This document shows, piece by piece, positions 25,689 to 38,200 of a stretch of DNA of 64,000 nucleotides. Each line of letters begins with the position of its first letter. The stretch's first letter is position 1. The DNA lies in NCBI GenBank assembly GCA_015680685.1, contig MNCI01003059.1, forward strand, positions 162,048-226,047. The letters run 5' to 3'. Under the pieces are notes generated by a model that made no database searches, was not told the origin of the DNA, and saw only the letters and a list, made by a program, of their open reading frames with translations. Position numbers and translations under genes: made by a program. Source of the stretch: Gnetum montanum. Taxonomy: Eukaryota; Streptophyta; Gnetopsida; Gnetales; Gnetaceae.

Positions 25689-25709
25689 TTGTTTCTGGTT
25701 GTTTTGTAG
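25689..25709 (+). promoter_or_regulatory. 3' splice site before the RT frame
   Basis: A T-rich tract ending GTTTTGTAG directly precedes the RT frame (ATG at 25713). It fits a U-rich plant acceptor and the protease-RT intron of Ogre elements. Confidence 0.65.
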
Positions 25710-27290
25710 GATATGCTACAAGATTACAACACAAGTGCATATGAGTGTCTTTGTTCATCCTTGGTCCTCATCGAACCTCACAATGACCTCATTAGATGCA
25801 TTAATGCCCAATGCTTAGACCTTGAGTCCATAGCCCATGATGACTACATAACATCTGTAGAAGCACCGCTAGGTTGGCTTGACCATCTAGTTAAGGCTCT
25901 TGATTTAGAGGTAGGTGATGTCACTGAGGATCCCTTCATTGAAGTCCTTGTAGCAACACTCAACGGTGAGGCAAAGACACTGAAACTTACTTCCTTTTTA
26001 GAGCCTCAACACATCCAAAGCATCACAAAGACACTCAATGATAACATTAAGGTATTTGCATGGTTCTACAAGGACATGCGAGGTTGAGATCCTCGCATGG
26101 TGTAGCACAATATCATCCTCACTCATGTAAAACTAGTTAAATAGAAAGCCTGTAAAGTGAGGCTTGAGGTGGTGTTGGCAATTTGTGATGAAATCACCAA
26201 GCTCTATAAGGCTGGTTTCATCCAAGCCATTGACTATGTGGACTAGGTCTCCAACATCGTGGTTGTACCTAAGAAAAATGGAAGCATATGCATTTGCATA
26301 GACTTCTGGGACTTGAATAAGTCAACCCTCAAAGACGATTTTCCATTGACTAGTATCGATCAATTGGTTGATACCATAACTGGTCATGCTTTGTTGTCCT
26401 TTATGGATGGGTTCTCTTGTTACAACTAGATTTGGATCAATCCAGAGCACCAACTTAGTACAACCTTCATGACCCCTTGGGGTACATTGTACCATATAAT
26501 AATGCCTTTCAAACTAAAGAGCATAGGAGCAACCTACCAACATGCTATGACGTACATCTTTAGTGATTACTTGTTAGACTTGCTCAATGACTATGTTGAT
26601 GACATAATAGTTAAGTCCAAAATGGCAAACGATCATGCAAATGACTTAGAAAGCACACTCAAACACTGCCTTAGACATGACCTTAGGCTGAATCCTAAGA
26701 AGTGTGTCTTTGGTGTCAAGATGGATCACATGCTAAGTTTCATGATATCAGAAATAGGCATACATGTAGACCTCAATAAGGTTAAGGCCATCATCAACTT
26801 AGTGCCTCCAACTAACCTTAACGAGCTATGCAGGTTAAAAGGCATATTGCAATTCATACGTCAGTTTATCACATGTTTGATTGATAAGCTATAACCAATG
26901 TGACATTTGCTCAAAAGGGGGTCCACTTCAAGTGGACAACTCAATGCCAAGAGGCATTTGACAACCTCAAATAGGAGCTAGCTCAGCTTCCAACAATCAC
27001 TTCTTTGCTCTATCAAAAGTGAGATGATGGCTTTGAGATCCTTGTATACTACCTAAGCCATGCGTTAGTGGCCCATGAAGCAAAATACCATGATGTGGAA
27101 AAGAATTTCCTCACCTTAGTCTTTGCACTTAAAAATCGGAGGTGTTATCTCTTCCGTAGCCAGGTAAACACCATCTGCAAAAGCAATGTACTCCGAGCAA
27201 TAACAAAAAACATCTATGAAAGTAGTCGAGTCGCATGGGGGAAATCAATATCTATAGAGTTTAACTTGCACTACATAGTGTAAGCATCAA
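25710..27290 (+). pseudogene. pol: RT and first RNaseH of the Ogre-like element
   Basis: An N-terminal linker frame (25713-26087) is followed by RT. RT motifs are VVVPKKNGSICICIDF (about 26255), LSFMDGFSCYN, TPWGT (26472) and the catalytic YVDD at 26592-26603 (NDYVDDIIVKSK), then LNPKKCVFGV. RNaseH follows with AKYHDVEKNFLTLVFAL at about 27080. In-frame TAG codons replace expected Trp or Gln, as in V-D-stop-V-S and Y-N-stop-I. The fragments are otherwise largely collinear, so most of the damage is by substitution. Confidence 0.88.
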
Positions 27291-27379
27291 CCAAAGGTCA
27301 AGCAATAGCCACACAACTAACAGCTTCGCTAATAAACGATCAAGCAATCATATATCTAGAATTTCTAGATGAGCATGTT

Positions 27380-27990
27380 AGTAGTATAACCCAAGTGCTT
27401 GCCAACTTTGAGGTAATCTTACACTTTAATGGCACTTCAACCTCTCAAGAGGGTAATGTTGTTGTAGTAATCACATTTCCCTCTGGGGAGATCTAACCCT
27501 TCACTTATCATTTTACATTTCCTTGCACTAACAACATAGTGGAGTACGAAGGTCTCCTTAGAGGTCTTACAGCAACTCATGACCTAGGAATATGAAGCCT
27601 AGTGATCCAAGGTGATTTGCACTTAGTCATCGACCAAGTTACAGAGGTTTATGCTTACAAAGCACAATAGTTACAACCTTATTATGACTTGGTGAAGCAC
27701 TTGCTTTGATGATTTGTGACTGTAGATATCCAACACATCCCCTGCAACGAGAATGCCATTGCTGACACATTAGCCACATTAGCCATAAGCATTGCATCTA
27801 ACATATTTTATTCCTTGCTCGCCTCAATAATGGATTGCATCGAACCTATCACACAAACAAATGACATTGCATCTGTAGCCACAATAATCACCACACATGC
27901 ACGAGAGTGGTATGATGACATCAAGTCATACCTTCAACAAGTTGAGCCTCTGCAACATCTAACCACTACCCAAAAGGATGTAGTTTGAAA
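27380..27990 (+). pseudogene. Second (archaeal-type) RNaseH of the Ogre-like element
   Basis: Motifs in order: FNGTSTSQEGNVVVVI (27428), CTNNIVEYEGLLRGLTATHDLGI (given in two parts here: CTNNIVEYEG and LLRGLTATHD), VIQGDLHLVIDQVTEVY and IQHIPCNENAIADTLATLA. Such an extra RNaseH, with CTNN.AEYEAL and GDS.L motifs, is characteristic of the Tat clade. The catalytic D-E-D-D set is mostly recognisable, though GDS reads GDL. Confidence 0.8.
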
Positions 27991-27999
27991 ATGATCATG

Positions 28000-29150
28000 G
28001 TAGTACATCATAATAGGTGCTAGCACACTATGTCGTAGATCCTACGATGGCATACTACTAACCTGTGTTAGCAACAATGAAGCACAGATGATTGTTGATC
28101 AAGTCCAAGAGGGACTGTGCGAAGGCCACATAGCACCCTAGGTAATGGCATCGAAAATTAGACACCTAGGCTACTATTGGCCTTACATGGAGTGTGATTG
28201 CATTTCCAAGGTCAAGATGTGTGATGTGTGTCAATGGCATGGTAACCTAATGCACGTGACACCTACTGAACTGCATACCACACAAATCATGTGGTCATTC
28301 GAACGTTGGGGGTTGGATATCATAGGGCCCATCACGCCTAAGTCCTCTGTAGGACATAACTTCATCATAACTACAAATGAATATTTTACCAAGTGGGTTG
28401 AGCCCATTCCCCTTAGAAGGACCACATCATAGCAAGTCGACAAATTCATCCTTGACAATATAGTGACTCGATTTAGTCTATCCATAACCATTGTCATAGA
28501 CAACTAGCCATAGTTTAGTAGTGTAGAAACCAAAACCTTCTATGAATACCTTGGCATCAAGCATTCCTTTTTGTCACCATACTACCTACAAGCAAATGGC
28601 CAGGCAGAGGCCACAAACAAGGTCATCATCAACCTTATGAAGAAGATGCTTAGTAGCAATAAATGATGATGGCATAAGTAGCTGGTCTATGCACTCTAGG
28701 CCTACCACACAACATGTAGAGCAGCAATAGGTAACACGCCATATAGCCTTGTGTATGGGACTGAAGTAATTTTACCTCTTGAATTGTAAGTCCCATTGCT
28801 CTATGTGATCCTCTCAAGCTTCATTGATGAGGCCCAAAATAATGAGTTGAGAACCATTGACCTCAACTCTATAGAGGAGGAGTGCATGCAGATGCTTGAT
28901 CATATCAAATGATACCAAGAGAAGCAACGACAAAAGCACTGCCACAACTAGCACTAGCGCTAGATCAAGGAAGGGGACCTAGTCCTCAAGGCCATTCATG
29001 AACGCATGGACAAATTCTCAACCAACTAGAAAGGGCCTTTCTTAGTTAGTAAGGCTTATAATAACGGAGCATTCAAGCTTATTGATTTAGATAGTAATGA
29101 GTTTGCAAATCTGATCAGTCATTTGTACTTGAAGCTGTACTACACCTAAC
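28000..29150 (+). pseudogene. Integrase of the Ogre-like element
   Basis: The N-terminal zinc finger ends in CDVCQ (28222). The core begins WGLDIIGPI (28308). A second catalytic Asp lies in VIDN near 28497 and a Glu in NGQAEATNK near 28605, with exactly 35 codons between D and E including two stops. The C-terminal part has TPYSLVYGTEVILPLEL and a KGPFLVSKAYNNGAFKLIDL block near 29025-29085. In-frame stops disable it. Confidence 0.88.
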
Positions 29151-29189
29151 ACACAACACCGCATCAATGGCAAAGCAAGGTAAGCAATA

Positions 29190-29615
29190 GTCCACTATAA
29201 CTATAAAGTAGCACAACTCGTCTTTGGGCTACGATGCTAAATTGGCACCTATAGCATAGTCTGCTATCACTTTAAACTAGCATAGCATAGTCTGATATGA
29301 CTATAAATTGACACAACTCATCCTTGGGCTACAATGCTACACTGGCATCCATAGCATAGTTTGCTATGACTTTAAACTGGCACAACATAGTCCGCTATGA
29401 CTATAAACTAGCACAGCTCATCCTTGGGCTATGATGATAAACTGGCACAACATCCATCATCCTTTATGATGTTAAACTAGCACATAGTAGTCTGCTAGGA
29501 TTATAAACTAGCACATCATGATCTACCAGGACCTTAAACTAGGTTCATAATCTACTAGGAACTTAAGCTAGCACATCATGCAGTCTACTAGGACCTTAAA
29601 TTGGGTTCACAGTTC
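29190..29615 (+). repeat. Imperfect tandem repeats downstream of integrase
   Basis: Units combine CTTGGGCTACGATGCTA, ATAGTCTGCTATGACT and TATAAACTAGCACA. They degrade towards the 3' end into CTAGGACCTTAAACTAG. They share the TTAAACTAGCA box with the repeats at 19551 and 25531. Confidence 0.8.
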
Positions 29616-31230
29616 AGTACACATTGCTCAACATACACAGTTTTGCAGACAAGCAAGTGTGAATACTTCCCATTCTCAATCGTCTACCCACATCTTGATG
29701 GGCTAGGTGGGATGAGGCATCATAGTTCTAGAATAGAGTTCATGTCATCAAGAAAATGCCTCTAGAACATTTGCAATGTAACTGCCCTTGGCATTTTGCT
29801 GACCTTTCAGAGCTATTGCCACCATTGCTAGTAGTACCATCCACAGGCTGTGCCAATAGCATCACCAACCTTATGTGTTTCATTAGTGGATGGGGTTATC
29901 ACCATCAGCACCACCTATTAGAGTCCTAAAAAATACTATGGCCCAACTATAACACTACCATCCTCCAGCCCTCACCATTGCCTAGGCTTGGAAGTGCATC
30001 TAGTAGCATGCCTCCCCGTCGTCCTGTTAGATTTCTAAGCTTTCATCCTTGGTGTGGAGTCTTGAGCACCTACATTGCCATCACCTTTAGCCACCTCATT
30101 GGCCTCCCTTAGGTTCTTACTTCCAATGTGTTTGTTGGAGCTTTTGTAGCCTTTTAGCTCTGACACCTTCACTAGCCTTTCTACTTTGGTACTATAAGCT
30201 CTTGCAACTGGTCCAGCACTCGCAACACTTGCAACATCCTCACAACTAGTAGTTTGCTCATATCTCTCAAGTTGTGTGGTGGTTTTCTTATTTCCTCTAC
30301 ATTATGTTTGTAGGATGAAGCCCCAAAGGTAGTCGTTTGAAGGCATAATTCATTGCAATAGCAAGGCACCACATTGCTTCGACATGCTTGATTGGACTTA
30401 CCAAACTGGTCAAGAGTGCACACCCTTACTATCCTTGCTACAACTTCTCTACTTTAAATTTTTCCCACCTTTCCTACAAGCTTCTTTGATGCATATGGCA
30501 CCCTTCTTTTAGTTGACCACAGAACCCATGATGAATGTAACACAACTCATCCCATGGGGAGCCTCTGTGGGCTAGTCAAAGCCCAAGCAGATGTAACGCA
30601 ACTCATCCTAGGGAGGAAACACCTATTCTATAGACATAATATAGTTTCCTCTAAGAAAAGCCTATCAAGTGTAACACATTCCACTTGATGATGAACATCT
30701 TATAGCTAGCATTCCAAGAAAAAAAGAGTAAAAGTGGAGTAAAACATCTCCCCATGCAAGATCTAATAGAGTTGCAATTTTGCAACTAGTCCAACCCTGA
30801 ATTTGCAATGACCTTCTCATAAGCACTCCACCGAGAGGCCAACATGTTAGGGGTAAGCTACTTTGGTGCCATGGGCAATGACTCTCTCACAAGCACTCTG
30901 AGAAGAGGCCATCATTTGGCAATAAGCCACACTGGTGCCATGATAATGGTTCATCGTGTTGACTTCACATCTTGTAGCATGATACATTCATCGTGTTGAC
31001 TTTGCATCTTATTCCTCCCTTGCATCTCATTCCTCCATCACTATCTCTAAGAAAATTCCCTACACCCATTACCTATAGTATACCATTCCCTTTAGCACTC
31101 TTGAGCTCAAAAAAACACCATTTGATTGGGTACTAACAAGCAATGTTGGTGTCATGTCTGCTATGGTGTTTTGGGTTCTTTATCGACATCTCTTAGGCAA
31201 TTCCTCCAAACTTCAACAAAGAGGGGCCAA
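29616..31230 (+). other. 3' untranslated region and polypurine tract of the Ogre-like element
   Basis: No credible gene. It contains direct duplications: GTAACGCAACTCATCC-like blocks near 30537 and 30595, a roughly 70-bp duplication at about 30808-30940 (AAGCACTC..GAGGCCA..TGGTGCCATG) and a TTCATCGTGTTGACTT pair near 30951 and 30989. A purine-rich AAAGAGGGGCC at 31218-31228 precedes the LTR start TGAAACACC at 31231. Confidence 0.65.
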
Positions 31231-32526
31231 TGAAACACCACCAAATTTAGGCAACAACACTACAACAACAAATGTTTCTAACTTTCAACTGAAGGCAAAA
31301 TTTTCTAAGTGTTTGGCCCATGATCCCATTGCCAAGGCTACGCTTTAGAGCATAGCTAGTGTAGCATGCAACACAACTAGATCTGCAAATTTCCTTAGTG
31401 TCAAAAAATAGCTGCAAAAAATTTTCAAAGTGTCTTGCTACACTCTCTAGCATAGCAAGCATAGTAGCACTCTGGTGACCCGTCTACACTAGTGTCAAGC
31501 TAGAAGTTGTCAAGCTAGCTTAGCATGAAAGAAGCATTTGGTAGGATTCGAACTCTTGAAGCTACCCTTCCTGCTACACTCTTGAGTATAGTTGGCATAG
31601 CAAGAATAAGGACTACAATTTTTGCTAGATTTTTCTAAGTGTTCATGCTATGCTCTATCCCAATGTGCTACTCTCTCTAGCATAGTAAGTGTAGTAGCAC
31701 TGGACTTTAATTTTTTGCAAGAATTGCCCAATTGTTGTGCTACGCTCTAAAGCATAGCTAGCGTAGCAATAAGGAACTACCTTCAAAAGCTTCCAGAGCA
31801 CAACACAGGCCTTCATTCTAGCTCCAGCACTCCTCCAGCAAGAAGGATTAACAACTTGCATTCTTTTTCTTACCCCTCCTCCATGTCCCAAAATTGTGCC
31901 TACATTCAATCTCACTCAAAAGAGGGGAGAACGTAGTCTCGAAGCGTAGCCTCCAAATTACACTATTTTGCACTATTTGTAGGTACATTGCAGTCTTGGC
32001 ACATGTAATCTTAGTATCATAGCCATAGTCTGGTAGTCTCTAGAGACCTAGTGGAGCACACCAGAGCGTAGCAACAGTTGTTCCAATGGGAGCATAGCAA
32101 AGGTTAGCATAGTCCCACCTATCCCTTTGCCACATGGCACTCGATCCACACTTCACGCTAACCCTAACCCTATAAATACCCTTACATTACAAACTTTGGA
32201 GGTTGGCCATTCATTCTAATGGTGGACATTTGAAGTATTTGGCTAACAAATCCAAGTAGTAGTTAGCATCTCAGAGCACCACTTGGGACCCGAAGCACCT
32301 TAAGCACCCCGTGCACTAGAGCATATTAGCACCTTGACAACACCTTTGCATCCCACTTAGCACTACGTTACAAGCCCATAGGACACTATAGTAGCCAGCC
32401 CAGTAGGCATAGACCTTACAGTGAACATTAGTCTTCACCCTAGGATATCCCAAAGACTCTAGCTACGCTACTACTGTGCCTGTTTGTACACTGTGTACGT
32501 TTGCAAAGCTCATTTGTATTTGCTAT
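31231..32526 (+). repeat. 3' LTR of the Ogre-like element
   Basis: Starts TGAAACACC after the polypurine tract and aligns to the 5' LTR from 31443 on. It carries the same inverted CTATGCTC/GAGCATAGC motifs and the CTATAAATACCC promoter-like site near 32171. It joins directly to a second LTR copy. Confidence 0.8.
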
Positions 32527-33633
32527 GGAAAATTTTTCTAACTATCAACTCAAGGTAAATTTTTCTAAGTGTTTGGCCCATGATCCCACTATTGGGGCTA
32601 TGCTCTAGAGCATAGCTAGCATAGCATACAACACAATAGATCTGCGAATTTCCTTAGTGTCAAACAACAGCTGCAGAAATTTTTCTAAGTGTCTTGCTAT
32701 GTTCACATCTCTCTTACTACACTCTCAAGCATAGCAAGTGTAGCAGCACTCCAGTGGATAGTCTACACCAATGTCAAGCTAGAAGTTGTCAAGCTAGCTC
32801 AACATGGAAGAAGCATTTGGCAGGATTCTAACTCCTGAAGCTACCCTTCCTGCTATGTTCTCAAGCATAACTAGTGTAGCAGGAACAAGGACTACAATTT
32901 TTGCTATATTTTTCTAAGTGTCCATGCTATGCTCTGTTCCAACTTGCTACACTCTCTAGCATAGCAAGTGTAGTAGAATTGAACTTTAATTTTTTCAAGA
33001 ATTACCCAATTATTGTACCATGCTTTAGAGCATAGCTAGTGTAGAAATAAGTAATTGCCTTCAAAAGCTTCCAGAGCTTAGCACATGCCTTCATTCCAAC
33101 TCCAACACTCCTCTGGCAAGTAGGATTAGCAACTTGTACTCTTTTTGTACCCCCCTCCATGTCCCAAAATTGTACCTACGTTTAATCCCACTTGAAAGAG
33201 GGGAGAACTTAATTTCGAAGCATAGCCTTCAAATTGCACTATTTTGCACTATTTGTAGGTACATTGTGGTCTTAGCACATGAAGTCTTAGCAATGTAGCC
33301 ATAGTCTAGTAGCCTATCGAGACCCAATGGAGCACACTAGAGCATAGCACTAGTTGTTCTAGTGGGAGGGTAGCAAAAGTTAGTGTAGCCCCACCTACCC
33401 CTTTGCCACATGGCACTTGATTTGCACTTCATGCTAACCCTAAGCCTATAAATACCCCCACATTCCACACTCTGGGGGTTGGCAATTCATTCTAGAAGTG
33501 GAAATTTGAAGCATTTGGCTAGCAAATCCAAGTAGTAGTTAGCATCTCAAAGCACCACTTGGCACCCAAGGTACCTTGAGCACCCTATGCACCGAAGTGT
33601 ATCAGCACCTTGGCAACACCTTTACATCCCATT
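32527..33633 (+). repeat. Second, tandem LTR copy, truncated at both ends
   Basis: Repeats the preceding LTR with a 1260-bp offset (31271 corresponds to 32531). It starts about 40 bp into the LTR and stops at 33633, where Athila-like spacer begins. No internal region separates the two LTRs. Confidence 0.8.
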
Positions 33634-33779
33634 GGAAAAAATGGAAAAGGATGTGACATCAAGGGAACTTGCTAATTCTTTGCACTTCCTCTATGGGTCT
33701 TATTACTCATAGGTTTATGTCATTACTCATATTTTAAGTTTGATGGAAGGATGTTCTTGAATAAGTATTTTCTCACCAT

Positions 33780-34045
33780 GTTAGTGAAAAGACATGTTAC
33801 CCATGCATGATGGTAGTTCTCTAGTAAGAAAAGCATAATCATTAATTAATTAGTTCATGAAAAGAAAATGATTTCTAGGATACCACTGAAAATACATGTT
33901 ATCCATGCTTGAAGGTAGGCTACTTCAAGGGATCCCAAAGGTCTCTTGGACTAGTCTCATTATGTGACCAAAAAGATATGGTATCCATGCCTAAGGTACT
34001 CCTCTAATGGGATCAACATTGGCTATGGGGCTAAAAAGACATGTT
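33780..34045 (+). repeat. Dispersed repeats of AAAGACATGTTACCCATGC type
   Basis: Four imperfect copies (near 33788, 33890, 33968 and 34026), 60-100 bp apart. Single copies occur in the equivalent spacers of element B (near 52102) and element A (reverse complement near 3330), so the motif expanded locally. Confidence 0.65.
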
Positions 34046-35256
34046 ACTAATAGCCAAGTTTTCTCAAGTTTTAGTGTTTAAGAAATTAATTAGTTAAAAA
34101 ATACATCCTTATTTTCTTTTGTTGAGTAAGGATATTTTCATATGGTTGTAATGGTCTTATGGTTGTAAGTTTAGGATGAGGAAATGTGATATCAATAGAA
34201 AAGGTATGGACTTGGTTTGAAACCTAAATGGATAGGTATGATGATCCTTTTAATCACATTCAATAAAAGAACCTACTATGAACATGATAAAGCGTCTCAT
34301 GTCTCTATATCTAAAATCTCTTATTATTTAATTATTCATCTCAGTGTTGTATGTAATCATTTTCCTGATGGTTTTGTCTAGTACAATGTGGGATTCCAAA
34401 GATACTTGTTGTATGGGTCAGCCTATAGACTATATGGTTATTTAATTTTCAATGTGCCTACTAACACCTTGTGGAATGGTTATACAATGTCATTAAGTAC
34501 ATAAGCCATATTTAGGGAGGATTCACTTGTATAACTTTTGGACATCTTGTCTATACACCACCTTCACATGCCCAAAACATTAAGCCACAACTCTAAATTT
34601 AAATACAACATTACTACTAATTCATCTTCTTAAACTTCGTTTATGTCATAACCCCTATTCATGTTAACTAAGCTTCTATAACTCTATGTAATTTCAATTA
34701 AGCTTCACCACATTATCCTCATATCTAGTCCCCTTTTATGAGTCTCAATTGACTCCAGAATTACTCTAGAATTTATTAAAATTTGGTCAAAAAATAAGCA
34801 AAAATATTTCATGACTTGATCATGTTGTTGCACTGGAAAAATAGTATACATATGCACTACACTTAGCTTTTTTTCCATTTTTGATGAAACGAAAATGGAG
34901 TGTTGGCCATTTTGAGAACCTAGAGCATTCTAAATGTGATATCTAGCAATATGTGCACTCAAATTCACCCATTTTAGATCTCGTGAGCTCCCAAAGTTGA
35001 CCTCTATGTCATGGGAGGCATTAGACTATGAATTTCAAAAAATTTCCAACACCCTACAATCTAAGTGGCAAGAGGTAGTTAAACATGATAATGAATTAAA
35101 AATAAAAAAACCTAACAACACTTTACTAAGACTAATTAGTTAGGAGTGACAGTGCTATATTTTTAATGAAATAGGTTGATTAGAGGATGGTTAAGGATAT
35201 TAAAAATTCTACTAAAGCTATCAAAGGCTAATCAATGATCATCTATATGATTGTAG

Positions 35257-38200
35257 ATGGCATTGAAATGAGGTTCACAAGTAGGGGAACCTTCACAAAG
35301 ATAGGAAAAGCACCCAAAGAGTGGGCAAGGATAATAACAACAATAAGCAGAGTAAGTGGTTGAGGCCACATATGCAACTAGCCCACTTAGAGAAGAACCA
35401 AAGATGGAATCTATTCACTAGATTCCCATTGTAGAGATAGGGAAGTCAAGGCAAGATGAAGTACCTAAACCCAAGCCTAACTTAAAGGTCATGCTCATAG
35501 ATGCTTGCTTAGAGAGTATTGGAAGTAAGGAGATCTAGAGTATGGTTCTTCAAGAATCCAACTTTGGATTATTGTTGGAGTTCACACCCTAGAATGTTGA
35601 GACGTAGTTAAAGAATTCTTTGCTTTGGCTTACAATTTATACTAGTGGGAAATGATATCTTGACAATACATACCTATTCTAGAAGAATTGCCAAGGGGAT
35701 GCTACACTGAAGGACATTACCATTTTCTACTTGATGGAAGCCATTATGAAGACCTTGGGTGTCATAGCCTGAGAATTTGTAGGATTTAGTTATTTAATTT
35801 AATGCATATGATTAATTTTTTAATACTATCATATGTGTTACAATGAATTATCTCTAATATTCTTAGTTAAATCATAGGATTACATTACTACCAGTATTAT
35901 TGTTGTTGTTGTTGTTTTTACTAGTTTCCTACATAAGTGAATGCAATCTGCTCACTAGGATGTTTTGTTAAAGTTTTGTATCCTTTATCTTACTATTGTT
36001 AGAGCTCAATCATAGGTTTATTTTATATTTTATGATTAAATGTTGAAATCCAATTATCCTAGGAAGTTTTTCTTTTGTTAGTTATAATGCCTTTACAAGT
36101 ATTTAGCTATGCATATTTACTTCTTTATGCACATTTATGCTTTATTATGCACATGTTCTTATATAATATGCTGTTCATGGAGTAATTATGGACCTTGATC
36201 CTACCGAGACCATATTCCTTGTTATCTTTTGTCATTAAACTAGGATTTGGAGTTCATTTTTAGTTATAATTAAATATTTATATAAATTAGCATTGTTAAG
36301 GAAGTACCTTGGGATAATGTCTTACCTAGGATCCAAACTTATTGATGTGTATGAGACATTCAGAAATGTAGATTTTGACTCTTGATTTACGAGAATCGAA
36401 GTTATAGTTCATGAAATATCACATTTTCTAGTTTGCTAAAATACCGTAAAAGTTTCGACATTTGAATATGAAAACCATGATAAGTAATGCCTAGATAAGA
36501 TTTCAACACACGATTTGGTAGAACACTTGATAAGGATCCTATAGGTTTAAATAGAATTTGATTTGGAATCTTAGTATGCATGTTATGAGTATTTGTATGT
36601 GAGGGTATTAGGGGAAGGAGAAAAATTATAAATAAACTTATGGAAATGATTCTAAAAAAATTAAAAATCAAAATTAGAAAGTCCAACACCATTACAAAAA
36701 GCACGTTCACGTGCAAAATGCATCATTGAAAAGTAAAGCTTATACAATATGCTTAAAACATAAACATATGTTATGCTTTTTCTTCCTTTGGCCTCACATT
36801 TTCTCCATCACCTAACCTACTGCTTTTATCCTATTGTTGGTTTTCTATTGTTTAGTTACAACCTTTTTTTGCAAAATAGTGTTCCATCACATTTTTCTAA
36901 AAAATGTTTTTGCCCTTTCTTTTTCATTTTGAAGTTGATTTAATAAGTAGAGGCCCTAGATGCATCTCATCATAGTTTGAAGAAGGGTTTCAAGTGTAGC
37001 AGGCTAAGAAAATTGAGAGCATTAGGTGAGAAAGGAAGACATAAGAAAATTTTGGAAGCCATGCCCACATAAGTAAGAAAGTCTATTTTATTTTCCTTTC
37101 ACATGGCTATCTCATATTGCTATGGATTTCCTATCTATCGTCTTTGCTTCATGGTCTTCTATTATTCCTAATTTTGGAATTTTGGAATTTGTGGAAATTA
37201 TGCCTAATTTTCCCTTGGATATTTTATGAATATTTTGAATCCTAATGACATAAACATGATTTTGCAAGAATTTTGCGAATTTTGGGCTTTTATGGATTTT
37301 TGGCCAATTTGGATACCTTTTGGATTTTTGAAATAAAAAATAATATTTGTGTAACTAGTTTTCTCAATTGGTAGTGGGAGCTATGAATTTATTAGATCCC
37401 CTTATGAATTTAGTAAAGTGTTCTTTAGTCGGACCCACCCACGGGAACAAGGGTTGTTAGATGGATTTCCTATTGTAGATTTTGATTTGTAAGGTCATGT
37501 GAGGCTATGGATTTAGCTAAGATGATGGTAATGAGTAGCTAAGCCTAGTGGTGTATGGTGAGGCACAATCAAGACTTATCCTTCTATTGCCAAGACCTGA
37601 CCATAAGTGACTTGTTTGGGGTCACAAGGATAATCTAATGATAGTAGTGAGGTTATTCCAAAAATTTTTGATATATTTGTTTAGCAATGAGGATAACCAA
37701 GACCCCACCTTCGAAGACATCTAAATTAAATATACATTTTTTTGGTTTTTTTGGATTTTTTAGGATATTTGGATTTCTTTTGAATTTTTGGGTTAGAAAA
37801 TTTTTTTGAGTATTTTATTGGAAACCTTTGTCTATCTTTTAACCTAAGACTTCTAGCCCATAAACTTTATGCTCCATGAAGAGGAAAATAAAATAATCTT
37901 TCTTATTTAAGGAGTTCTAACTCCTCCTGAAGCAAAGAGCCCAGAGTAAGCAAGGAAATGTTAGAAAAGGGACATATAACTAAAGATGGACCAATTCCAT
38001 ACAACATGGTCCCTCTCAACTTGAAGAATAATTTTTGTATATATTGTATTTTTGAAAATAGAAACCTTGTACACTTCTTGGATATTTGAGTAATGTACCT
38101 ATTTTTGTGAATATATAATAAAGTATAATAGATATGAATTTTTTTTGTCTATGCTAATGGGACCATGAGATTGAGAGGAACATTTTTCATTTTAGCATGT

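Larger units (their letters stand above)
19297..25709 (+). other. Sense-strand intron of the Ogre-like element
   Basis: Between protease and RT lie 6.4 kb without sense coding. A donor-like GTACTC is at 19297. A strong acceptor, TTGTTTCTGGTTGTTTTGTAG, ends at 25709, three bases before the ATG of the RT frame. Splicing at this place is known for Ogre elements. The intron is unusually long and carries tandem repeats at both ends and an antisense gene in the middle. The donor phase does not match the acceptor exactly, possibly because of indels. Confidence 0.65.
13656..33633 (+). mobile_element. Giant Ogre/Tat-like LTR retrotransposon (about 20 kb)
   Basis: The order is 5' LTR, leader, gag-protease, intron, RT-RNaseH, second RNaseH, integrase, tandem-repeat 3' UTR, polypurine tract and 3' LTR (tandemly doubled). 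The second, archaeal-type RNaseH and an intron between protease and RT are established hallmarks of the Tat clade and of Ogre respectively. The intron here contains an antisense multi-exon gene. All genes carry stops. No target duplication could be established because both outer LTR ends are truncated (13656 and 33633). Confidence 0.85.

Noticed and set aside
36402-36716. 104-codon minus frame
   Set aside because: Lies inside the chromovirus-type solo LTR; no domain and AT-rich composition.
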